From positions 1 to 63,499 of the forward strand of contig NZ_JAJVHF010000011.1 of the NCBI RefSeq assembly GCF_022171985.1: a stretch of DNA of 63,499 nt, given 5' to 3'. Position 1 is the first letter of the stretch. Each line of letters begins with the position of its first letter. The DNA comes from Huaxiibacter chinensis. GTDB lineage: Bacteria; Pseudomonadota; Gammaproteobacteria; Enterobacterales; Enterobacteriaceae. Below are positions 51,432 to 61,842 of the stretch, one piece after another. The notes under the pieces are model-generated. The model ran no database searches and was not told the DNA's origin. It saw only the letters and a list, made by a program, of their open reading frames with translations. The position numbers and the translations under genes are program-made.

Positions 51432-51438
51432 CAGATAC

Positions 51439-51465
51439 AAAAAAAGCGAGTCATCAGACTCGCTT
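51439..51465 (-). terminator. sodA terminator
   Basis: On the minus strand AAGCGAGTC-tgat-GACTCGCTT is followed by a T run. It lies 22 bases after the sodA stop and 8 bases from the ERIC element. Confidence 0.92.
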
Positions 51466-51486
51466 CTCACAGGTGTCAATGCAACC

Positions 51487-52107
51487 TTATTTTTTCGCGG
51501 CGAAACGTGCTGCTGCTTCGTCCCAGTTCACTACGTCCCAGAAGGCTTTGATGTAGTCAGGGCGACGGTTCTGGAATTTCAGGTAGTAAGCGTGTTCCCA
51601 CACGTCCAGGCCCACAATTGGGAAACCGGATGCGCCAGAGATTGCTTCACCCATCAGCGGGGAGTCCTGGTTAGCGGTAGATACAACCGCCAGTTTGTCG
51701 CCTTTCAGCACCAGCCACGCCCAGCCAGAGCCGAAACGGGTTGCAGCTGCTTTCTCGAATTCTGCTTTGAAGTTATCAACAGAACCGAAATCGCGCTCGA
51801 TAGCCGCTTTCAGGTCGCCCTGCAGGGTGGTACCGGTTTTCAGGCCTTTCCAGAACAGGCTGTGGTTAGCGTGACCACCTGCGTTGTTGCGCAGAACGGT
51901 TTTCTTGTCCGCTGGCAGCTGGTCCAGTTTGGTGATCAGCTCTTCAACAGGCAGGCTTGCGAACTCTGGCAGGCTTTCCAGCGCAGCATTCGCATTGTTA
52001 ACGTAGGTCTGGTGGTGTTTAGTGTGATGGATTTCCATCGTCTGCTTGTCGAAATGCGGTTCCAGTGCGTCATAGGCATACGGCAGGGATGGCAGTGTAT
52101 AACTCAT
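51487..52107 (-). CDS. sodA: Manganese superoxide dismutase
   Basis: SodA removes superoxide in the cytoplasm. The start at [13 protein letters not shown] gives 206 residues, the E. coli length. Metal ligands are the histidines in [11 protein letters not shown] and [10 protein letters not shown] plus the aspartate and histidine of [12 protein letters not shown]. The NQDSPLMG segment, with the glutamine typical of Mn enzymes, supports manganese rather than iron. A Fur box lies about 75 bp upstream, so iron starvation should derepress it. kdgT, between yiiM and sodA in E. coli, is absent. Confidence 0.98.
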   Translation of the reverse strand: MSYTLPSLPYAYDALEPHFDKQTMEIHHTKHHQTYVNNANAALESLPEFASLPVEELITKLDQLPADKKTVLRNNAGGHANHSLFWKGLKTGTTLQGDLKAAIERDFGSVDNFKAEFEKAAATRFGSGWAWLVLKGDKLAVVSTANQDSPLMGEAISGASGFPIVGLDVWEHAYYLKFQNRRPDYIKAFWDVVNWDEAAARFAAKK

Positions 52108-52182
52108 AATCCTCTCCATTATTGTCGGGCGGCACAGCTGTTAATGCCGCGTAAGCAGTTGGTTCATTATAGTTAATTAAAT

Positions 52183-52201
52183 GATATTGAAAATGATTAT
52201 C
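52183..52201. promoter_or_regulatory. Fur box upstream of sodA
   Basis: GATATTGAAAATGATTATC closely matches the 19-bp Fur consensus of alternating GATAAT units. E. coli sodA is Fur-repressed at a similar site. Confidence 0.82.
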
Positions 52202-52250
52202 AATGCCGTACTATTTGTAAGGTTATTAATTTTTGTTTCATTCCCGGAAC

Positions 52251-52266
52251 TGTGAGTCCGCTCACG
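52251..52266. promoter_or_regulatory. CRP site upstream of rhaT
   Basis: TGTGA-gtccgc-TCACG matches the CRP pattern TGTGA-N6-TCACA with one difference, 131 bp before the rhaT ATG. A 15-bp palindrome AACCTTC-t-GAAGGTT (52307-52321) lies between it and the gene. Glucose repression of rhaT is expected. Confidence 0.7.
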
Positions 52267-52396
52267 CGGTTAACGCGCTTATTGCCATTCAAAAGAAATC
52301 TGCGGCAACCTTCTGAAGGTTCGCTCACCGCTTAATTTTTACACTCGTCGGGTCGGAGGGAAGCCAACGACCTATAAAAACGATGAGGATGTAAAA

Positions 52397-53431
52397 ATGA
52401 ATCATGCGATTACGATGGGTATTTTCTGGCATTTGATAGGCGCAGCCAGTGCGGCCTGTTTCTATGCCCCGTTTAAAAAGGTAAAACATTGGTCATGGGA
52501 AACCATGTGGTCTGTCGGTGGCACGGTGTCCTGGCTGATTCTGCCCTGGACCATCAGCGCCCTGCTGCTCCCGGATTTCTGGGGGTATTTCTCCTCCTTT
52601 AGCGCCTCGACCCTGCTGCCGGTCTTTTTGTTCGGCGCGATGTGGGGCATCGGGAATATCAATTACGGACTCACTATGCGCTACCTCGGTATGTCGATGG
52701 GCATCGGCATCGCCATCGGCATCACGCTGATTGTGGGAACGCTGATGACGCCCATTCTCAACGGCAATTTCGACGTATTGATCAACACGCAGGGTGGCCG
52801 CATGACGCTGCTTGGCGTGCTGGTTGCGGTGATTGGCGTGGGGATTGTGACCCGGGCTGGGCAACTGAAAGAGCGTAAAATGGGCATCCGGGCCGAGGAG
52901 TTTAATCTCAAAAAAGGGCTGGTGCTGGCGGTGATGTGCGGCATTTTCTCAGCGGGGATGTCCTTTGCCATGAACGCCGCGAAACCGATGCATGAAGCCG
53001 CCGCAGCGCTGGGCGTGGATCCGCTCTATGTCGCCCTGCCAAGTTATGTGGTGATCATGGGCGGCGGCGCGCTGGTTAACCTCGGTTTCTGTTTTATTCG
53101 TCTGGCAAAGGTAAAAACGTTGTCGGTAAAAGCCGACTTTTCGCTGGCAAAATCGTTAATTGTCACCAACGTGCTGCTCTCGGCGCTCGGTGGCCTGATG
53201 TGGTATTTGCAGTTCTTCTTTTATGCCTGGGGTCACGCCAGCATACCTGCGCAATATGACTACATGAGCTGGATGCTGCACATGAGCTTCTACGTGCTGT
53301 GCGGCGGTCTGGTGGGACTGGTGCTAAAGGAGTGGAAGCATGCCGGTCGACGGCCGGTGGGCGTGCTGAGCCTGGGCTGCGTGGTGATTATCATTGCGGC
53401 CAACATTGTTGGCCTCGGCATGGCAAATTAA
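52397..53431 (+). CDS. rhaT: L-rhamnose:proton symporter
   Basis: RhaT is the inner-membrane proton-driven rhamnose carrier. It has 344 residues, as in E. coli, with ten predicted membrane helices and the N terminus [20 protein letters not shown]. Conserved [19 protein letters not shown] lies near residue 75. It is convergent with rhaR, and the two stop codons are adjacent with no gap. Because an ABC importer follows rhaD, this strain appears to have two rhamnose uptake systems. Confidence 0.97.
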   Translation: MNHAITMGIFWHLIGAASAACFYAPFKKVKHWSWETMWSVGGTVSWLILPWTISALLLPDFWGYFSSFSASTLLPVFLFGAMWGIGNINYGLTMRYLGMSMGIGIAIGITLIVGTLMTPILNGNFDVLINTQGGRMTLLGVLVAVIGVGIVTRAGQLKERKMGIRAEEFNLKKGLVLAVMCGIFSAGMSFAMNAAKPMHEAAAALGVDPLYVALPSYVVIMGGGALVNLGFCFIRLAKVKTLSVKADFSLAKSLIVTNVLLSALGGLMWYLQFFFYAWGHASIPAQYDYMSWMLHMSFYVLCGGLVGLVLKEWKHAGRRPVGVLSLGCVVIIIAANIVGLGMAN

Positions 53432-54280
53432 TTACGCGGCCTTTCGACTGCGATGACGCCACTGAACCGGCGTCATCCCCACTTCACGGTTAAACACCAC
53501 CGAAAAGTAGTTACTGTCCTCAAAACCGCAGCGCATCGCCACTTCACTCACCATCAGCTCGGTGTGCTGCAACAAATACTGTGCGTGGCAAATGCGTAAC
53601 TGACGCAGGTAATGGTTCACCGTCATGCCCGTCTGGGTGCGAAACTGCTGGCGTAACGTACGCTCGCTGCACTGCGCCTGTTCGCAGAATTTCTCCAGCA
53701 CGAAGCTGCGGTTCAGGCTTCCCGCCAGGGTGGTAATCAGCTTATCCAGCAACGCCTCTTGTTCACTGGCAGACGGATTATCAATGGCGTAGCGATAGCG
53801 TTTGAGCGTGATAACCAACTGAGCGAACAGCAATTCCGCCATCTCGTTTGCCAGCGGCTCGGCTTTCTGGCTCTCCTGCTCAAGCTGGGTGATCACCTGC
53901 CTCACCTGGGTCATGCCATTGCTGCTAAGACGCCAGTGCGGCGAACCGTTCGCATCGTTGAAGCGCGGAATCGCGGCTCCCCAGTCGATGTTGAGCTTTA
54001 ACCGGTCCGGACAATAGATCACATTCTGTAGCACCAGGTCATTCACCGAGGCATAGGAGTGTTTATCTTCAGCGCGAATATAAAACAGGTCGCCACGGGT
54101 AATACGATAAGGTCGATCGTTCAGGACATGCAGACCGTTGCCGCGCCACACCAGCACCAGCTCGCAAAATTCATGGGTATGTTCGGCAAAGACATTTTGT
54201 GGATAGCGGTCCGCCACCGCGACGGCCTGCCCGGCGTTAGCAAAAAAATCAGCTTTGCGAAGAATTAAAGGAACGCCCAC
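53432..54280 (-). CDS. rhaR: AraC-type activator of rhaSR
   Basis: RhaR binds rhamnose and activates transcription of rhaSR. It has 282 residues. The N-terminal cupin sensor contains [17 protein letters not shown] near residue 32. The C-terminal AraC domain (about 180-282) has two helix-turn-helix units: [19 protein letters not shown] and [20 protein letters not shown]. It is downstream of rhaS in the same operon. Confidence 0.96.
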   Translation of the reverse strand: MGVPLILRKADFFANAGQAVAVADRYPQNVFAEHTHEFCELVLVWRGNGLHVLNDRPYRITRGDLFYIRAEDKHSYASVNDLVLQNVIYCPDRLKLNIDWGAAIPRFNDANGSPHWRLSSNGMTQVRQVITQLEQESQKAEPLANEMAELLFAQLVITLKRYRYAIDNPSASEQEALLDKLITTLAGSLNRSFVLEKFCEQAQCSERTLRQQFRTQTGMTVNHYLRQLRICHAQYLLQHTELMVSEVAMRCGFEDSNYFSVVFNREVGMTPVQWRHRSRKAA

Positions 54281-54352
54281 AACACACCTCAGCGGCTTAT
54301 CACCGGATATTATTAGCCTTTTTACGGCAAAAAAACGGTGATTGCCCTCGCG

Positions 54353-55186
54353 TTACTGAAGTGACGCATCCCTTCCCTGACGAATGTCGCGCGGAGACCA
54401 GCTAAATTCCCGGCGAAACAGCGTCGAAAAATGGTTACTGTCGCCAAAACCGCAGCGATAAGCGATATCTGTGACGCTTTCATCGGTATGGCGCAGGAGA
54501 TGCCGGGCTTTAATCAGGCGCAGGCGATTTAAGTAACGCTGCGGCGTGGAACCGGTCTGGTGTTTAAGCTGACGATGCAGGGTACGCAGCGACAGCGAGA
54601 ACGTTTCGGCCAGCGTTTCCCAGCAGACCTCTTCCGCATAATGCTCATCCAGCCAGGCGATCAGCTGATTGAGCCGGGCATCATTATTCTCCGACCCTTC
54701 CACCAGGCTGCTGCGGCGCAGCAGCACCAGCAGTTGCATAAAAAGAAGCTCGCGCGTCGCCAGAGCGTGGGTTTCACGGGCATCTTCCGTGTGTTCCATC
54801 TGGCTGACCAGCTGACGAACCTGTTGCAACGTGGACTGATTTACCCGCCAGTGCGACGGGTAATGCCCGTCCTTTTCCTGCGGCAGAAGCTGGTTCAGCC
54901 CGGACAAAAACTGGAAAGCGTCCGGCGAACGATAGAGCACGTTAGTCAGACACAGGTTGTCAGTATGTTCATACAAGTGTCTGTCGTGGTCGCGCACAAA
55001 ACAGACCGTTCCTCCGCTGATGGTGTACGGCTGGCCGTTAAAAACATGAATACCGGTGCCGTGCTCCACGATCACGATCTCGTGGAAGTCATGATGATGT
55101 TCAGGGAAGGCCGCCTGCGGGAGGCGTGGCTCGATGGCCACCGGCGAGGCTGAAGGGAAAAAATCCACGCTGTGCAGTACGGTCAT
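54353..55186 (-). CDS. rhaS: AraC-type activator of rhaBAD and rhaT
   Basis: RhaS binds rhamnose and activates rhaBAD and rhaT with CRP. The start at [12 protein letters not shown] gives 277 residues. The sensor domain includes [17 protein letters not shown] near residue 27. The AraC domain includes [16 protein letters not shown] and [20 protein letters not shown] near 240. It is divergent from rhaB across a 301-bp control region. Note that the substrate-binding protein of rhamnose ABC importers is also called RhaS in other bacteria; the two are unrelated. Confidence 0.97.
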   Translation of the reverse strand: MTVLHSVDFFPSASPVAIEPRLPQAAFPEHHHDFHEIVIVEHGTGIHVFNGQPYTISGGTVCFVRDHDRHLYEHTDNLCLTNVLYRSPDAFQFLSGLNQLLPQEKDGHYPSHWRVNQSTLQQVRQLVSQMEHTEDARETHALATRELLFMQLLVLLRRSSLVEGSENNDARLNQLIAWLDEHYAEEVCWETLAETFSLSLRTLHRQLKHQTGSTPQRYLNRLRLIKARHLLRHTDESVTDIAYRCGFGDSNHFSTLFRREFSWSPRDIRQGRDASLQ

Positions 55187-55361
55187 GACGGCCACCATTA
55201 ATGAGAAATGTTCTCAAAATAGTAATTAAGGGTCGCGATTCTGACCTTCAATTTTCGACAACAAAGCGTGCAAAGCCTGTCGGTTTTTCAAGAAACGAGC
55301 GGAAAGATCGGGAAATGCGGTCACCGTCACATCGCCTGAAAACCGCGCCATTACTGGAAAC

Positions 55362-55377
55362 TGTGAACTTCCTCACG
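55362..55377. promoter_or_regulatory. CRP site in the rhaS-rhaB region
   Basis: TGTGA-acttcc-TCACG fits the CRP consensus with one change. It lies directly upstream of the RhaS site, the same order as in E. coli rhaBAD. Confidence 0.85.
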
Positions 55378-55379
55378 TT

Positions 55380-55432
55380 CATCTTTGCTTTCTTGCCAGC
55401 CCTGCATTTCGCCTGTCATTGGCAAGAAGGTC
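55380..55432 (+). promoter_or_regulatory. RhaS binding site of rhaBAD
   Basis: Two inverted half-sites, CATCTTTGCTTTCTTGCC (55380-55397) and GTCATTGGCAAGAAGGTC (55415-55432), are separated by 17 bp. E. coli has closely similar halves with a 16-bp spacer. CTTGCC and GGCAAG are exact complements here. The downstream half probably abuts the -35 of rhaB. Confidence 0.82.
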
Positions 55433-55487
55433 ACTTTTTCTTCCCGTTCTTACACTCATGCGTAATGACATAAGTAAGGACCGGAAC

Positions 55488-56957
55488 ATGACTTTTCGCC
55501 ATTGTGTGGCTGTCGATTTAGGCGCTTCCAGCGGTCGCGTAATGCTCGCCCGCTATGCCCCTGAACAGCGCACGCTCTCGCTACGTGAAATCCACCGCTT
55601 TGTTAACGGCCTGCAGAAGCAGGACGGCAAAGTGACCTGGGATATCGACAGCCTTGAAGATGACATCCGCACCGGCCTGAACAAGGTATGTGAAGAGGGT
55701 ATCCGCATCGACAGCATCGGTATTGATACCTGGGGCGTGGATTACGTTCTGTTGGATAAAAACGGCGAACGCGTTGGCCTGCCGGTCTCTTATCGGGACA
55801 GCCGCACGGACGGCGTGATGGCGCGGGCCGTCGATCAGCTTGGCAAAGCCGATATCTACGGGCGCAGCGGCATTCAGTTTCTGCCTTTTAATACGCTCTA
55901 TCAGCTGCGTGCGCTGGTGGAGCAGGAGCCTGCGCTGGTCGCCAGTGTCGCCCATGCGCTGCTGATCCCGGACTATTTCAGCTATCGCCTGACGGGCAAT
56001 CTGAACTGGGAATACACCAACGCCACCACCACCCAGATGGTAAACATCAATTCCGATAACTGGGACGACAATCTGCTGAACTGGACCGGCGCTTCGCCTG
56101 ACTGGTTTGGGACCCCAACCCATCCCGGCAATGTGATTGGCCACTGGCTGTGTCCGCAGGGCAATGCCATCCCGGTGGTCGCCGTGGCAAGCCATGACAC
56201 CGCCAGTGCGGTGATCGCCGCGCCGCTGGCAGGCCAGGACGCCGCGTATCTCTCTTCCGGGACCTGGTCGCTGATGGGCTTTGAGAGCAAAACGCCCTAT
56301 ACCAGCGAGGCTGCGCTCGCCGCAAATATCACCAACGAGGGCGGTGCCGAAGGCCGTTATCGGGTGCTGAAAAATATCATGGGCCTGTGGCTGCTTCAGC
56401 GCGTGCTGAAAGAGCAGAACATCACCGACTTACCCGCCCTGATTGCCGCTACCGAACAGTTGCCCGCCTGCACCTTCCTGATCAACCCAAATGACGATCG
56501 CTTTATCAATCCCGAAAGCATGAGCGACGAAATTCAGGCGGCCTGTCGGGAAAGCCACCAGCCGGTGCCGGTAAACCCCGCCGAACTGGCGCGCTGCATC
56601 TTCGATAGCCTGGCGCTGCTGTATGCCGACGTGCTGGGTGAACTGGAGGCACTGCGCGGCAAACCCTTTACACAACTGCATATCGTGGGCGGCGGCTGCC
56701 AGAACCATCTGCTGAATCAGCTGTGCGCCGATGCCTGTGGTATCACGGTCGTGGCCGGCCCGGTTGAAGCCTCCACCCTTGGCAATATCGGCATTCAGCT
56801 GATGACCCTCGACGAGCTTTCCAGCGTGGATGCGTTTCGAAGCGTGGTCACAGCCAACCATGAACTGACCACCTTTACCCCCCATTCCTGCCATGAAATT
56901 GCCCGCTACCGGGCACAGTTTCAGCAAAAACGACTGACAAAGGAGCTTTGCGCATGA
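55488..56957 (+). CDS. rhaB: L-rhamnulokinase
   Basis: RhaB phosphorylates L-rhamnulose at C1. Starting at [20 protein letters not shown] gives 489 residues, as in E. coli; AAGGA lies upstream. It is a FGGY-family sugar kinase with [15 protein letters not shown] near residue 78, [14 protein letters not shown] near 230, [12 protein letters not shown] near 256 and [13 protein letters not shown] near 401. The upstream open frame to 55419 crosses the promoter and is rejected. Its stop overlaps the rhaA start (ATGA), so translation is coupled. Confidence 0.98.
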   Translation: MTFRHCVAVDLGASSGRVMLARYAPEQRTLSLREIHRFVNGLQKQDGKVTWDIDSLEDDIRTGLNKVCEEGIRIDSIGIDTWGVDYVLLDKNGERVGLPVSYRDSRTDGVMARAVDQLGKADIYGRSGIQFLPFNTLYQLRALVEQEPALVASVAHALLIPDYFSYRLTGNLNWEYTNATTTQMVNINSDNWDDNLLNWTGASPDWFGTPTHPGNVIGHWLCPQGNAIPVVAVASHDTASAVIAAPLAGQDAAYLSSGTWSLMGFESKTPYTSEAALAANITNEGGAEGRYRVLKNIMGLWLLQRVLKEQNITDLPALIAATEQLPACTFLINPNDDRFINPESMSDEIQAACRESHQPVPVNPAELARCIFDSLALLYADVLGELEALRGKPFTQLHIVGGGCQNHLLNQLCADACGITVVAGPVEASTLGNIGIQLMTLDELSSVDAFRSVVTANHELTTFTPHSCHEIARYRAQFQQKRLTKELCA

Positions 56958-58213
56958 CCACTCAACTTGAACAAGCCTGGGAACTGGCTAAACAGCGTTT
57001 CGCCACCGTTGGGGTGGACGTCGAAGAGGCGCTGCGTCAGCTTGACCGTCTGCCCGTGTCGATGCATTGCTGGCAGGGCGATGATGTCGCGGGTTTTGAG
57101 AATCCGGGCGGCTCGCTGACGGGTGGCATTCAGGCGACGGGCAACTACCCAGGCAAAGCGCGTAACGCGACCGAACTGCGTGCCGATCTGGAGCTGGCGC
57201 TGAGCCTTATCCCAGGCCCTAAACGCCTGAACCTGCACGCTATCTATCTGGAATCGGACCAACCTGTTGCGCGTAACGAGATCAAACCAGCCCACTTTAA
57301 AAACTGGGTTGAATGGGCAAAAGCCAACAAACTCGGGCTGGATTTTAACCCGTCCTGTTTCTCACATCCGCTGAGCGCTGACGGTTTCACCCTTGCCCAT
57401 GCGAATGATGACATTCGCCAGTTCTGGATTGACCACGTAAAGGCCAGCCGTCGCGTCTCTGCCTATTTTGGTGAGCAGCTCGGCACGCCGTCGGTGATGA
57501 ACATCTGGGTTCCGGACGGCATGAAAGATATTACCGTCGATCGTCTGGCACCGCGCCAGCGTCTGCTGGACGCCCTGGATGAAATCATCAGTGAAAAGCT
57601 GGACCCGGCACACCACATCGACGCCGTGGAGAGCAAGCTGTTCGGCATTGGCGCAGAAAGCTACACCGTAGGCTCGAATGAGTTCTATATGGGGTACGCC
57701 ACCAGCCGTCAGACTGCGCTGTGCCTGGATGCGGGGCACTTCCACCCGACCGAGGTGATCTCCGACAAAATCTCTGCCGCCATGCTGTTTGTGCCTCGCC
57801 TGCTGCTGCACGTCAGCCGTCCGGTTCGCTGGGACAGCGATCACGTCGTGCTGCTGGATGATGAAACGCAGGCGATCGCCAGCGAGATTATTCGCCACAA
57901 CCTGTTCGACCGCGTCCACATCGGTCTGGATTTCTTTGATGCCTCCATCAACCGCATCGCGGCATGGGTGATCGGCACCCGCAACATGAAAAAAGCGCTG
58001 CTGCGCGCCCTGCTGGAACCGGTAGACGCGTTACGCACGCTGGAGCAACAAGGCGATTACACCGCCCGTCTGGCCCTGCTGGAAGAGCAAAAATCTCTGC
58101 CCTGGCAGGCCGTGTGGGAAATGTACTGTCAGCGTCATGATGCTCCGGCGGGGAGCCAGTGGCTGGACAACGTGCGGGCGTATGAGAAAGACGTGCTGAG
58201 TCAGCGCGGATAA
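56954..58213 (+). CDS. rhaA: L-rhamnose isomerase
   Basis: RhaA converts L-rhamnose to L-rhamnulose. The ATG at 56954 gives 419 residues, the E. coli length. The TIM-barrel metal site includes LHAIYLESD near residue 100, [13 protein letters not shown] near 135, [11 protein letters not shown] near 187, and [13 protein letters not shown] near 256. It is second in rhaBAD, overlapping rhaB by 4 bases. It is separated from rhaD by 117 bp holding two REP-like palindromes. Confidence 0.98.
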   Translation: MTTQLEQAWELAKQRFATVGVDVEEALRQLDRLPVSMHCWQGDDVAGFENPGGSLTGGIQATGNYPGKARNATELRADLELALSLIPGPKRLNLHAIYLESDQPVARNEIKPAHFKNWVEWAKANKLGLDFNPSCFSHPLSADGFTLAHANDDIRQFWIDHVKASRRVSAYFGEQLGTPSVMNIWVPDGMKDITVDRLAPRQRLLDALDEIISEKLDPAHHIDAVESKLFGIGAESYTVGSNEFYMGYATSRQTALCLDAGHFHPTEVISDKISAAMLFVPRLLLHVSRPVRWDSDHVVLLDDETQAIASEIIRHNLFDRVHIGLDFFDASINRIAAWVIGTRNMKKALLRALLEPVDALRTLEQQGDYTARLALLEEQKSLPWQAVWEMYCQRHDAPAGSQWLDNVRAYEKDVLSQRG

Positions 58214-58218
58214 TTCTG

Positions 58219-58295
58219 CCCTCATTCTAACCCTCTCCCGCCGGGAGAAGGAACGTTTACCCCCTCTCTCTGTAGGAGAGGGCCGGGGTGAGGGA
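58219..58295. repeat. Pair of inverted REP-like units between rhaA and rhaD
   Basis: The left unit CCCTCATTCTAACCCTCTCCC-gcc-GGGAGAAGG (58219-58251) is reversed. The right unit CCCTCTCTCTGTAGGAGAGGG with tail CCGGGGTGAGGG (58262-58294) is forward. They interrupt rhaBAD and may set different mRNA levels for rhaBA and rhaD. Confidence 0.8.
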
Positions 58296-58330
58296 ATTCC
58301 ACCTCACCGCGATAACTGGAAAAGAAAACT

Positions 58331-59161
58331 ATGCAGACCATCACAAACGCCTGGTTCGTCCAGGGCATGATTAAAGCCACCTCGGACGCCTGGCTGAAAG
58401 GCTGGGACGAGCGCAACGGCGGCAACCTGACGCTGCGTCTTGATGAGGCCGACCTTGCCCCGTTCGAGGCCGATTTCCATGCAAAACCGCGTTATATTGC
58501 GCTGAGCCAGCCGATGCCGCTGCTCGCCAACACGCCGTTTATTGTCACGGGTTCCGGTAAGTTCTTCCGCAACGTCCAGCTTGATCCCACCGCGAACCTG
58601 GGCGTGGTAAAAGTGGACAGCGACGGCGCGGGCTACCACATTCTTTGGGGGCTGACTGACGAGGCGGTGCCCACCTCTGAACTGCCGGCGCACTTCCTTT
58701 CTCACTGCGAACGTATCAAAGCGACCGACGGTAAAGACCGCGTGATCATGCACTGCCACGCCACCAACCTGATCGCCCTGACCTACGTGCTGGAAAACAA
58801 CACCGATGTCTTCACCCGTAAACTGTGGGAAGGCAGCACCGAATGTCTGGTGGTCTTCCCGGATGGGGTGGGCATCCTGCCCTGGATGGTGCCAGGTACC
58901 GACGAGATCGGGGAAGCGACCGCGCACGAGATGCAGCAACATTCGCTGGTGCTGTGGCCGTTCCACGGCGTATTCGGCAGCGGCCCGACGCTCGATGAAG
59001 CCTTTGGCCTGATCGACACTGCGGAAAAATCTGCTGAAGTGCTGGTAAAAGTCTATTCCATGGGCGGTATGAAGCAGACTATCACCCGGGAAGAATTGAT
59101 TGCGCTGGGGAAACGTTTTAGCGTCACCCCGATGCAGTCTGCGTTAGATCTGTACCCATAA
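58331..59161 (+). CDS. rhaD: Rhamnulose-1-phosphate aldolase
   Basis: RhaD splits L-rhamnulose 1-phosphate into dihydroxyacetone phosphate and L-lactaldehyde. It has 276 residues (E. coli 274). It is a class II zinc aldolase with metal-ligand region [13 protein letters not shown] near residue 140 and a further histidine in [18 protein letters not shown] near 212; the catalytic glutamate lies in WEGSTECLV. It is third of rhaBAD. rhaM does not follow directly; a rhamnose ABC importer does. Confidence 0.97.
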   Translation: MQTITNAWFVQGMIKATSDAWLKGWDERNGGNLTLRLDEADLAPFEADFHAKPRYIALSQPMPLLANTPFIVTGSGKFFRNVQLDPTANLGVVKVDSDGAGYHILWGLTDEAVPTSELPAHFLSHCERIKATDGKDRVIMHCHATNLIALTYVLENNTDVFTRKLWEGSTECLVVFPDGVGILPWMVPGTDEIGEATAHEMQQHSLVLWPFHGVFGSGPTLDEAFGLIDTAEKSAEVLVKVYSMGGMKQTITREELIALGKRFSVTPMQSALDLYP

Positions 59162-59169
59162 AAACATCG

Positions 59170-59193
59170 CGCCCCGCTCAATGAGACGGGGCG
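59170..59193 (+). terminator. Hairpin after rhaD
   Basis: GCCCCG (59171-59176) pairs with CGGGGC (59187-59192), and the interior CTCA/TGAG extends the stem with a small bulge. The 3' side is A-rich, not T-rich, so it may only reduce read-through into the transporter genes. Confidence 0.55.
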
Positions 59194-59244
59194 AAAACCA
59201 CCTGCCATCCCTACACAACTCGCTTACTATGTGGAGTAAAAGCA

Positions 59245-60231
59245 ATGAAAATAAAGACAAGCTTGATCCTCACCGTTGCCGCTCTGGCGTTGTCCGGTTC
59301 CGCTTTAGCAGAAGTAAAAATCGCCCTGGTGGCGAAGTCTTTAGGAAATGGATTCTTTGAAGCAGCGAACGTCGGCGCGCAGGAGGCGGCCAAAGAGTTA
59401 GGCGATGTAAAAGTGATTTATACCGGCCCGACCACCACCACGGCGGAAGCGCAGATCGACGTGCTGAACGGGTTGATCGCCCAGGATGTGGATGCGATCG
59501 CGATTTCCGCAAACGATCCGGACGCGCTGGTGCCGGTGCTGAAAAAAGCGATGCAGCGCGGTATCAAAGTGGTTTCCTGGGATTCCGGCGTGGCGAAAGC
59601 GGGCCGTCAAATCCACCTCAACCCGTCAAATAACGCCCTGATTGGTGAAACCAACGTCAAGCTCGCCGCCGATGCGCTGAAAGCGCTGAACGTGGAGAAA
59701 GGCGATGTGGCGGTACTGAGCGCCACACCAACATCCACCAACCAGAATACCTGGATTGCCGAGATGAAAAAGGTGCTGCCGAAGTACCCGTCCGTCAATC
59801 TGGTGACCGTGGCCTATGGCGACGATCTCTCCGACAAAAGCTATCGTGAAGCGGTTGGCCTGCTTAAAACCTATCCGGACCTGAAAGTGATCGTCTCGCC
59901 GTCCTCCGTGGGGATTGTGGCGGCGGCACAGGCGGTCAAAGACCAGGGCAAGATCGGCAAGGTGTACGTGACCGGTTTAGGGCTGCCGTCTGAAATGGCC
60001 GGGGCGGTAAAATCCGGCGCGAGCAAAAGTTTTGCCATCTGGAACCCCATTGACCTGGGTTATGCCGCCACGTATTTAGCCGACGATCTGGTAAAAGGGA
60101 CCGCTACCAAAGGCGAAGCCAGCATGGGCAAACTGGGCAAAGTGAAGCTGGACGCCGACGGCAACGGCGCGATGGCTGAGCCGTTCGTTTACGATGCCAG
60201 CAATATTGATAAGTTCTCGAAGATTTTCTAA
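59245..60231 (+). CDS. Rhamnose ABC importer, periplasmic binding protein
   Basis: This 328-residue exported protein has a 22-residue signal peptide ending SGSALA. It belongs to the sugar-binding class 2 (RbsB/LsrB-like) family. VAKSLGNGFFEAANVGAQEA, VIYTGPTTTTAEAQID and VVSWDSGVAKAGRQIHLNPS strongly resemble the rhamnose-binding protein of rhizobial rhamnose importers (there named RhaS). It lies just after rhaD and before matching ATPase and permease genes. No distinct promoter is evident in the 83-bp gap, so co-expression with rhaBAD is likely. Confidence 0.88.
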   Translation: MKIKTSLILTVAALALSGSALAEVKIALVAKSLGNGFFEAANVGAQEAAKELGDVKVIYTGPTTTTAEAQIDVLNGLIAQDVDAIAISANDPDALVPVLKKAMQRGIKVVSWDSGVAKAGRQIHLNPSNNALIGETNVKLAADALKALNVEKGDVAVLSATPTSTNQNTWIAEMKKVLPKYPSVNLVTVAYGDDLSDKSYREAVGLLKTYPDLKVIVSPSSVGIVAAAQAVKDQGKIGKVYVTGLGLPSEMAGAVKSGASKSFAIWNPIDLGYAATYLADDLVKGTATKGEASMGKLGKVKLDADGNGAMAEPFVYDASNIDKFSKIF

Positions 60232-60237
60232 TCCCTT

Positions 60238-60322
60238 CTCCCTCTCCCTGTGAGAGCGCGCCGGGGTGAGGGCATCAGGCCGCATGCCCCTCACCCTACC
60301 CTGCTTCCAGGGGGAGAGGAGA
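60238..60322. repeat. Pair of inverted REP-like units inside the rhamnose transporter operon
   Basis: The left unit CTCCCTCTCCCTGTGAGAG with tail GCCGGGGTGAGGGCAT (60239-60275) is forward. The right unit GCCCCTCACCCTACCCTGCTTCCAGGGGGAGAG (60287-60319) is reversed, opposite to the pair between rhaA and rhaD. It starts 7 bases after the binding-protein stop, where it may protect the upstream message and raise binding-protein output. Confidence 0.78.
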
Positions 60323-60339
60323 TACTCTGGAGAACGATC

Positions 60340-61842
60340 ATGACACCATTGCTTCAGCTTTCGGGCATCACCAAAGTCTTCCCGGGGGTGCGCGCGCTTG
60401 AGAACGTCCAGCTTGCCCTCTGGCCCGGAAAAGTGACCGCGCTGATAGGCGAAAACGGCGCGGGAAAATCGACGCTGGTCAAAGTTATGACCGGCATTTA
60501 CCAGCCTGAAGAGGGCGAAATCCTCTACAAAGCGATCCCTATTCAACTCCCGACGCCGGAGTCGGCGCATAAAGTCGGCATTACCGCCATTCATCAGGAA
60601 ACCGTCCTGTTTGATGAACTGTCGGTCACCGAAAATATCTTCGTCGGTCAGTATCTCTATAAGGGCTTTTTCAGGAAGCTCGACTGGCCAGAGATGCACC
60701 GTAAGGCGCAGGCAATCCTCACCCGTCTTGAGGTAAAAATCGACCCGCGCGCAACGCTGAAAACCCTCAGTATCGCCCAGCGCCATATGGTGGCGATCGC
60801 CCGTGCGCTGTCGTTTGATGCGCAGGTGGTCATTCTGGACGAGCCGACCGCCGCGCTGTCACAGCACGAAATTCTCGAGTTTTACCAGATTGTCGAGCGG
60901 TTAAAGCAGGAGGGCAAAGCCATCCTGTTTATCTCGCATAAGTTCGATGAAATCTTTGAGCTGGCGGACCATTACACCATCTTGCGTGACGGGGTATTTG
61001 TCGGGGCGGGCGCGATGAACGAGATCACCGAGGAGCGTATGGTTTCGATGATGGTCGGTCGCGCCATTACGCAAACCTTCCCGAAGGTCGAGTGCGAAAA
61101 AGGCGACACGGTGCTGGAGGTCAAAGACCTGTGTCACCCGACCGAATTCGCGCATATCTCCTTTTCTCTGCACAAGGGCGAAATCCTGGGCTTTTACGGG
61201 CTGGTCGGCGCTGGACGGACGGAACTGATGCAGGCCTTATCGGGGGTGACGCGCCCGTCCTCCGGTGAAATTGTGCTGAACGGAACATCCTGCCATTTTC
61301 GCCAGCCTGCGGACGCCATCAGGGCGGGTATTGTCTGCGTGCCGGAAGAGCGCCAGCAACAGGGGGCGATCGTTGCGCTGCCAATCGCGCAAAACATCAG
61401 CCTTCCCCAGCTCAGCAAGCTCAACCCGAACGGCGTTCTGCACGACGATCGCGAATGGCAGCTGGCGGACGAGTACGCGACCCGGCTTCAGGTGAAGGCC
61501 TTTAGCTGGAAACAGCCCGTAGAGACCCTCTCCGGCGGTAATCAGCAAAAAGTGGTGATCGGAAAATGGCTGGCGACGCATCCTGAGGTGATCATCCTTG
61601 ATGAGCCGACAAAAGGGATTGATATCGGTTCAAAAGCCGCCGTTCATCAATTTATGTCGGAACTGGTCGGCCAGGGGCTGGCGGTCATTATGGTGTCGTC
61701 CGAACTGCCGGAAGTGATGGGCATGGCGGACCGTATCATTGTGATGCATGAAGGGTTAATGGTGGCCGAATATCAGGCGGGTGACGCAACGGCAGAAACC
61801 ATCGTCAGCGCGGCCAGCGGTGCAAAACAGGAGGCCGCGTGA
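60340..61842 (+). CDS. Rhamnose ABC importer, fused double ATPase subunit
   Basis: The ATG at 60340, with TGGAGA upstream, gives 500 residues; the longer frame from 60250 crosses REP sequence. It has two ATPase domains, as in RbsA/MglA. Domain 1 has Walker A GENGAGKST (residues 38-46), a degenerate signature TLSIAQRHMVAIA and Walker B VVILDEPTAALS. Domain 2 has a degenerate Walker A YGLVGAGRTEL, the full signature LSGGNQQKVVIGKWL and VIILDEPTKGIDIG. One defective site per domain is normal in this class. The stop overlaps the permease start. Confidence 0.9.
   Translation: MTPLLQLSGITKVFPGVRALENVQLALWPGKVTALIGENGAGKSTLVKVMTGIYQPEEGEILYKAIPIQLPTPESAHKVGITAIHQETVLFDELSVTENIFVGQYLYKGFFRKLDWPEMHRKAQAILTRLEVKIDPRATLKTLSIAQRHMVAIARALSFDAQVVILDEPTAALSQHEILEFYQIVERLKQEGKAILFISHKFDEIFELADHYTILRDGVFVGAGAMNEITEERMVSMMVGRAITQTFPKVECEKGDTVLEVKDLCHPTEFAHISFSLHKGEILGFYGLVGAGRTELMQALSGVTRPSSGEIVLNGTSCHFRQPADAIRAGIVCVPEERQQQGAIVALPIAQNISLPQLSKLNPNGVLHDDREWQLADEYATRLQVKAFSWKQPVETLSGGNQQKVVIGKWLATHPEVIILDEPTKGIDIGSKAAVHQFMSELVGQGLAVIMVSSELPEVMGMADRIIVMHEGLMVAEYQAGDATAETIVSAASGAKQEAA

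Noticed and set aside
60250..60339. Upstream extension of the ABC ATPase start
   Set aside because: The extra 30 codons translate REP palindrome sequence; the ATG at 60340 has a ribosome site and starts the family domain.
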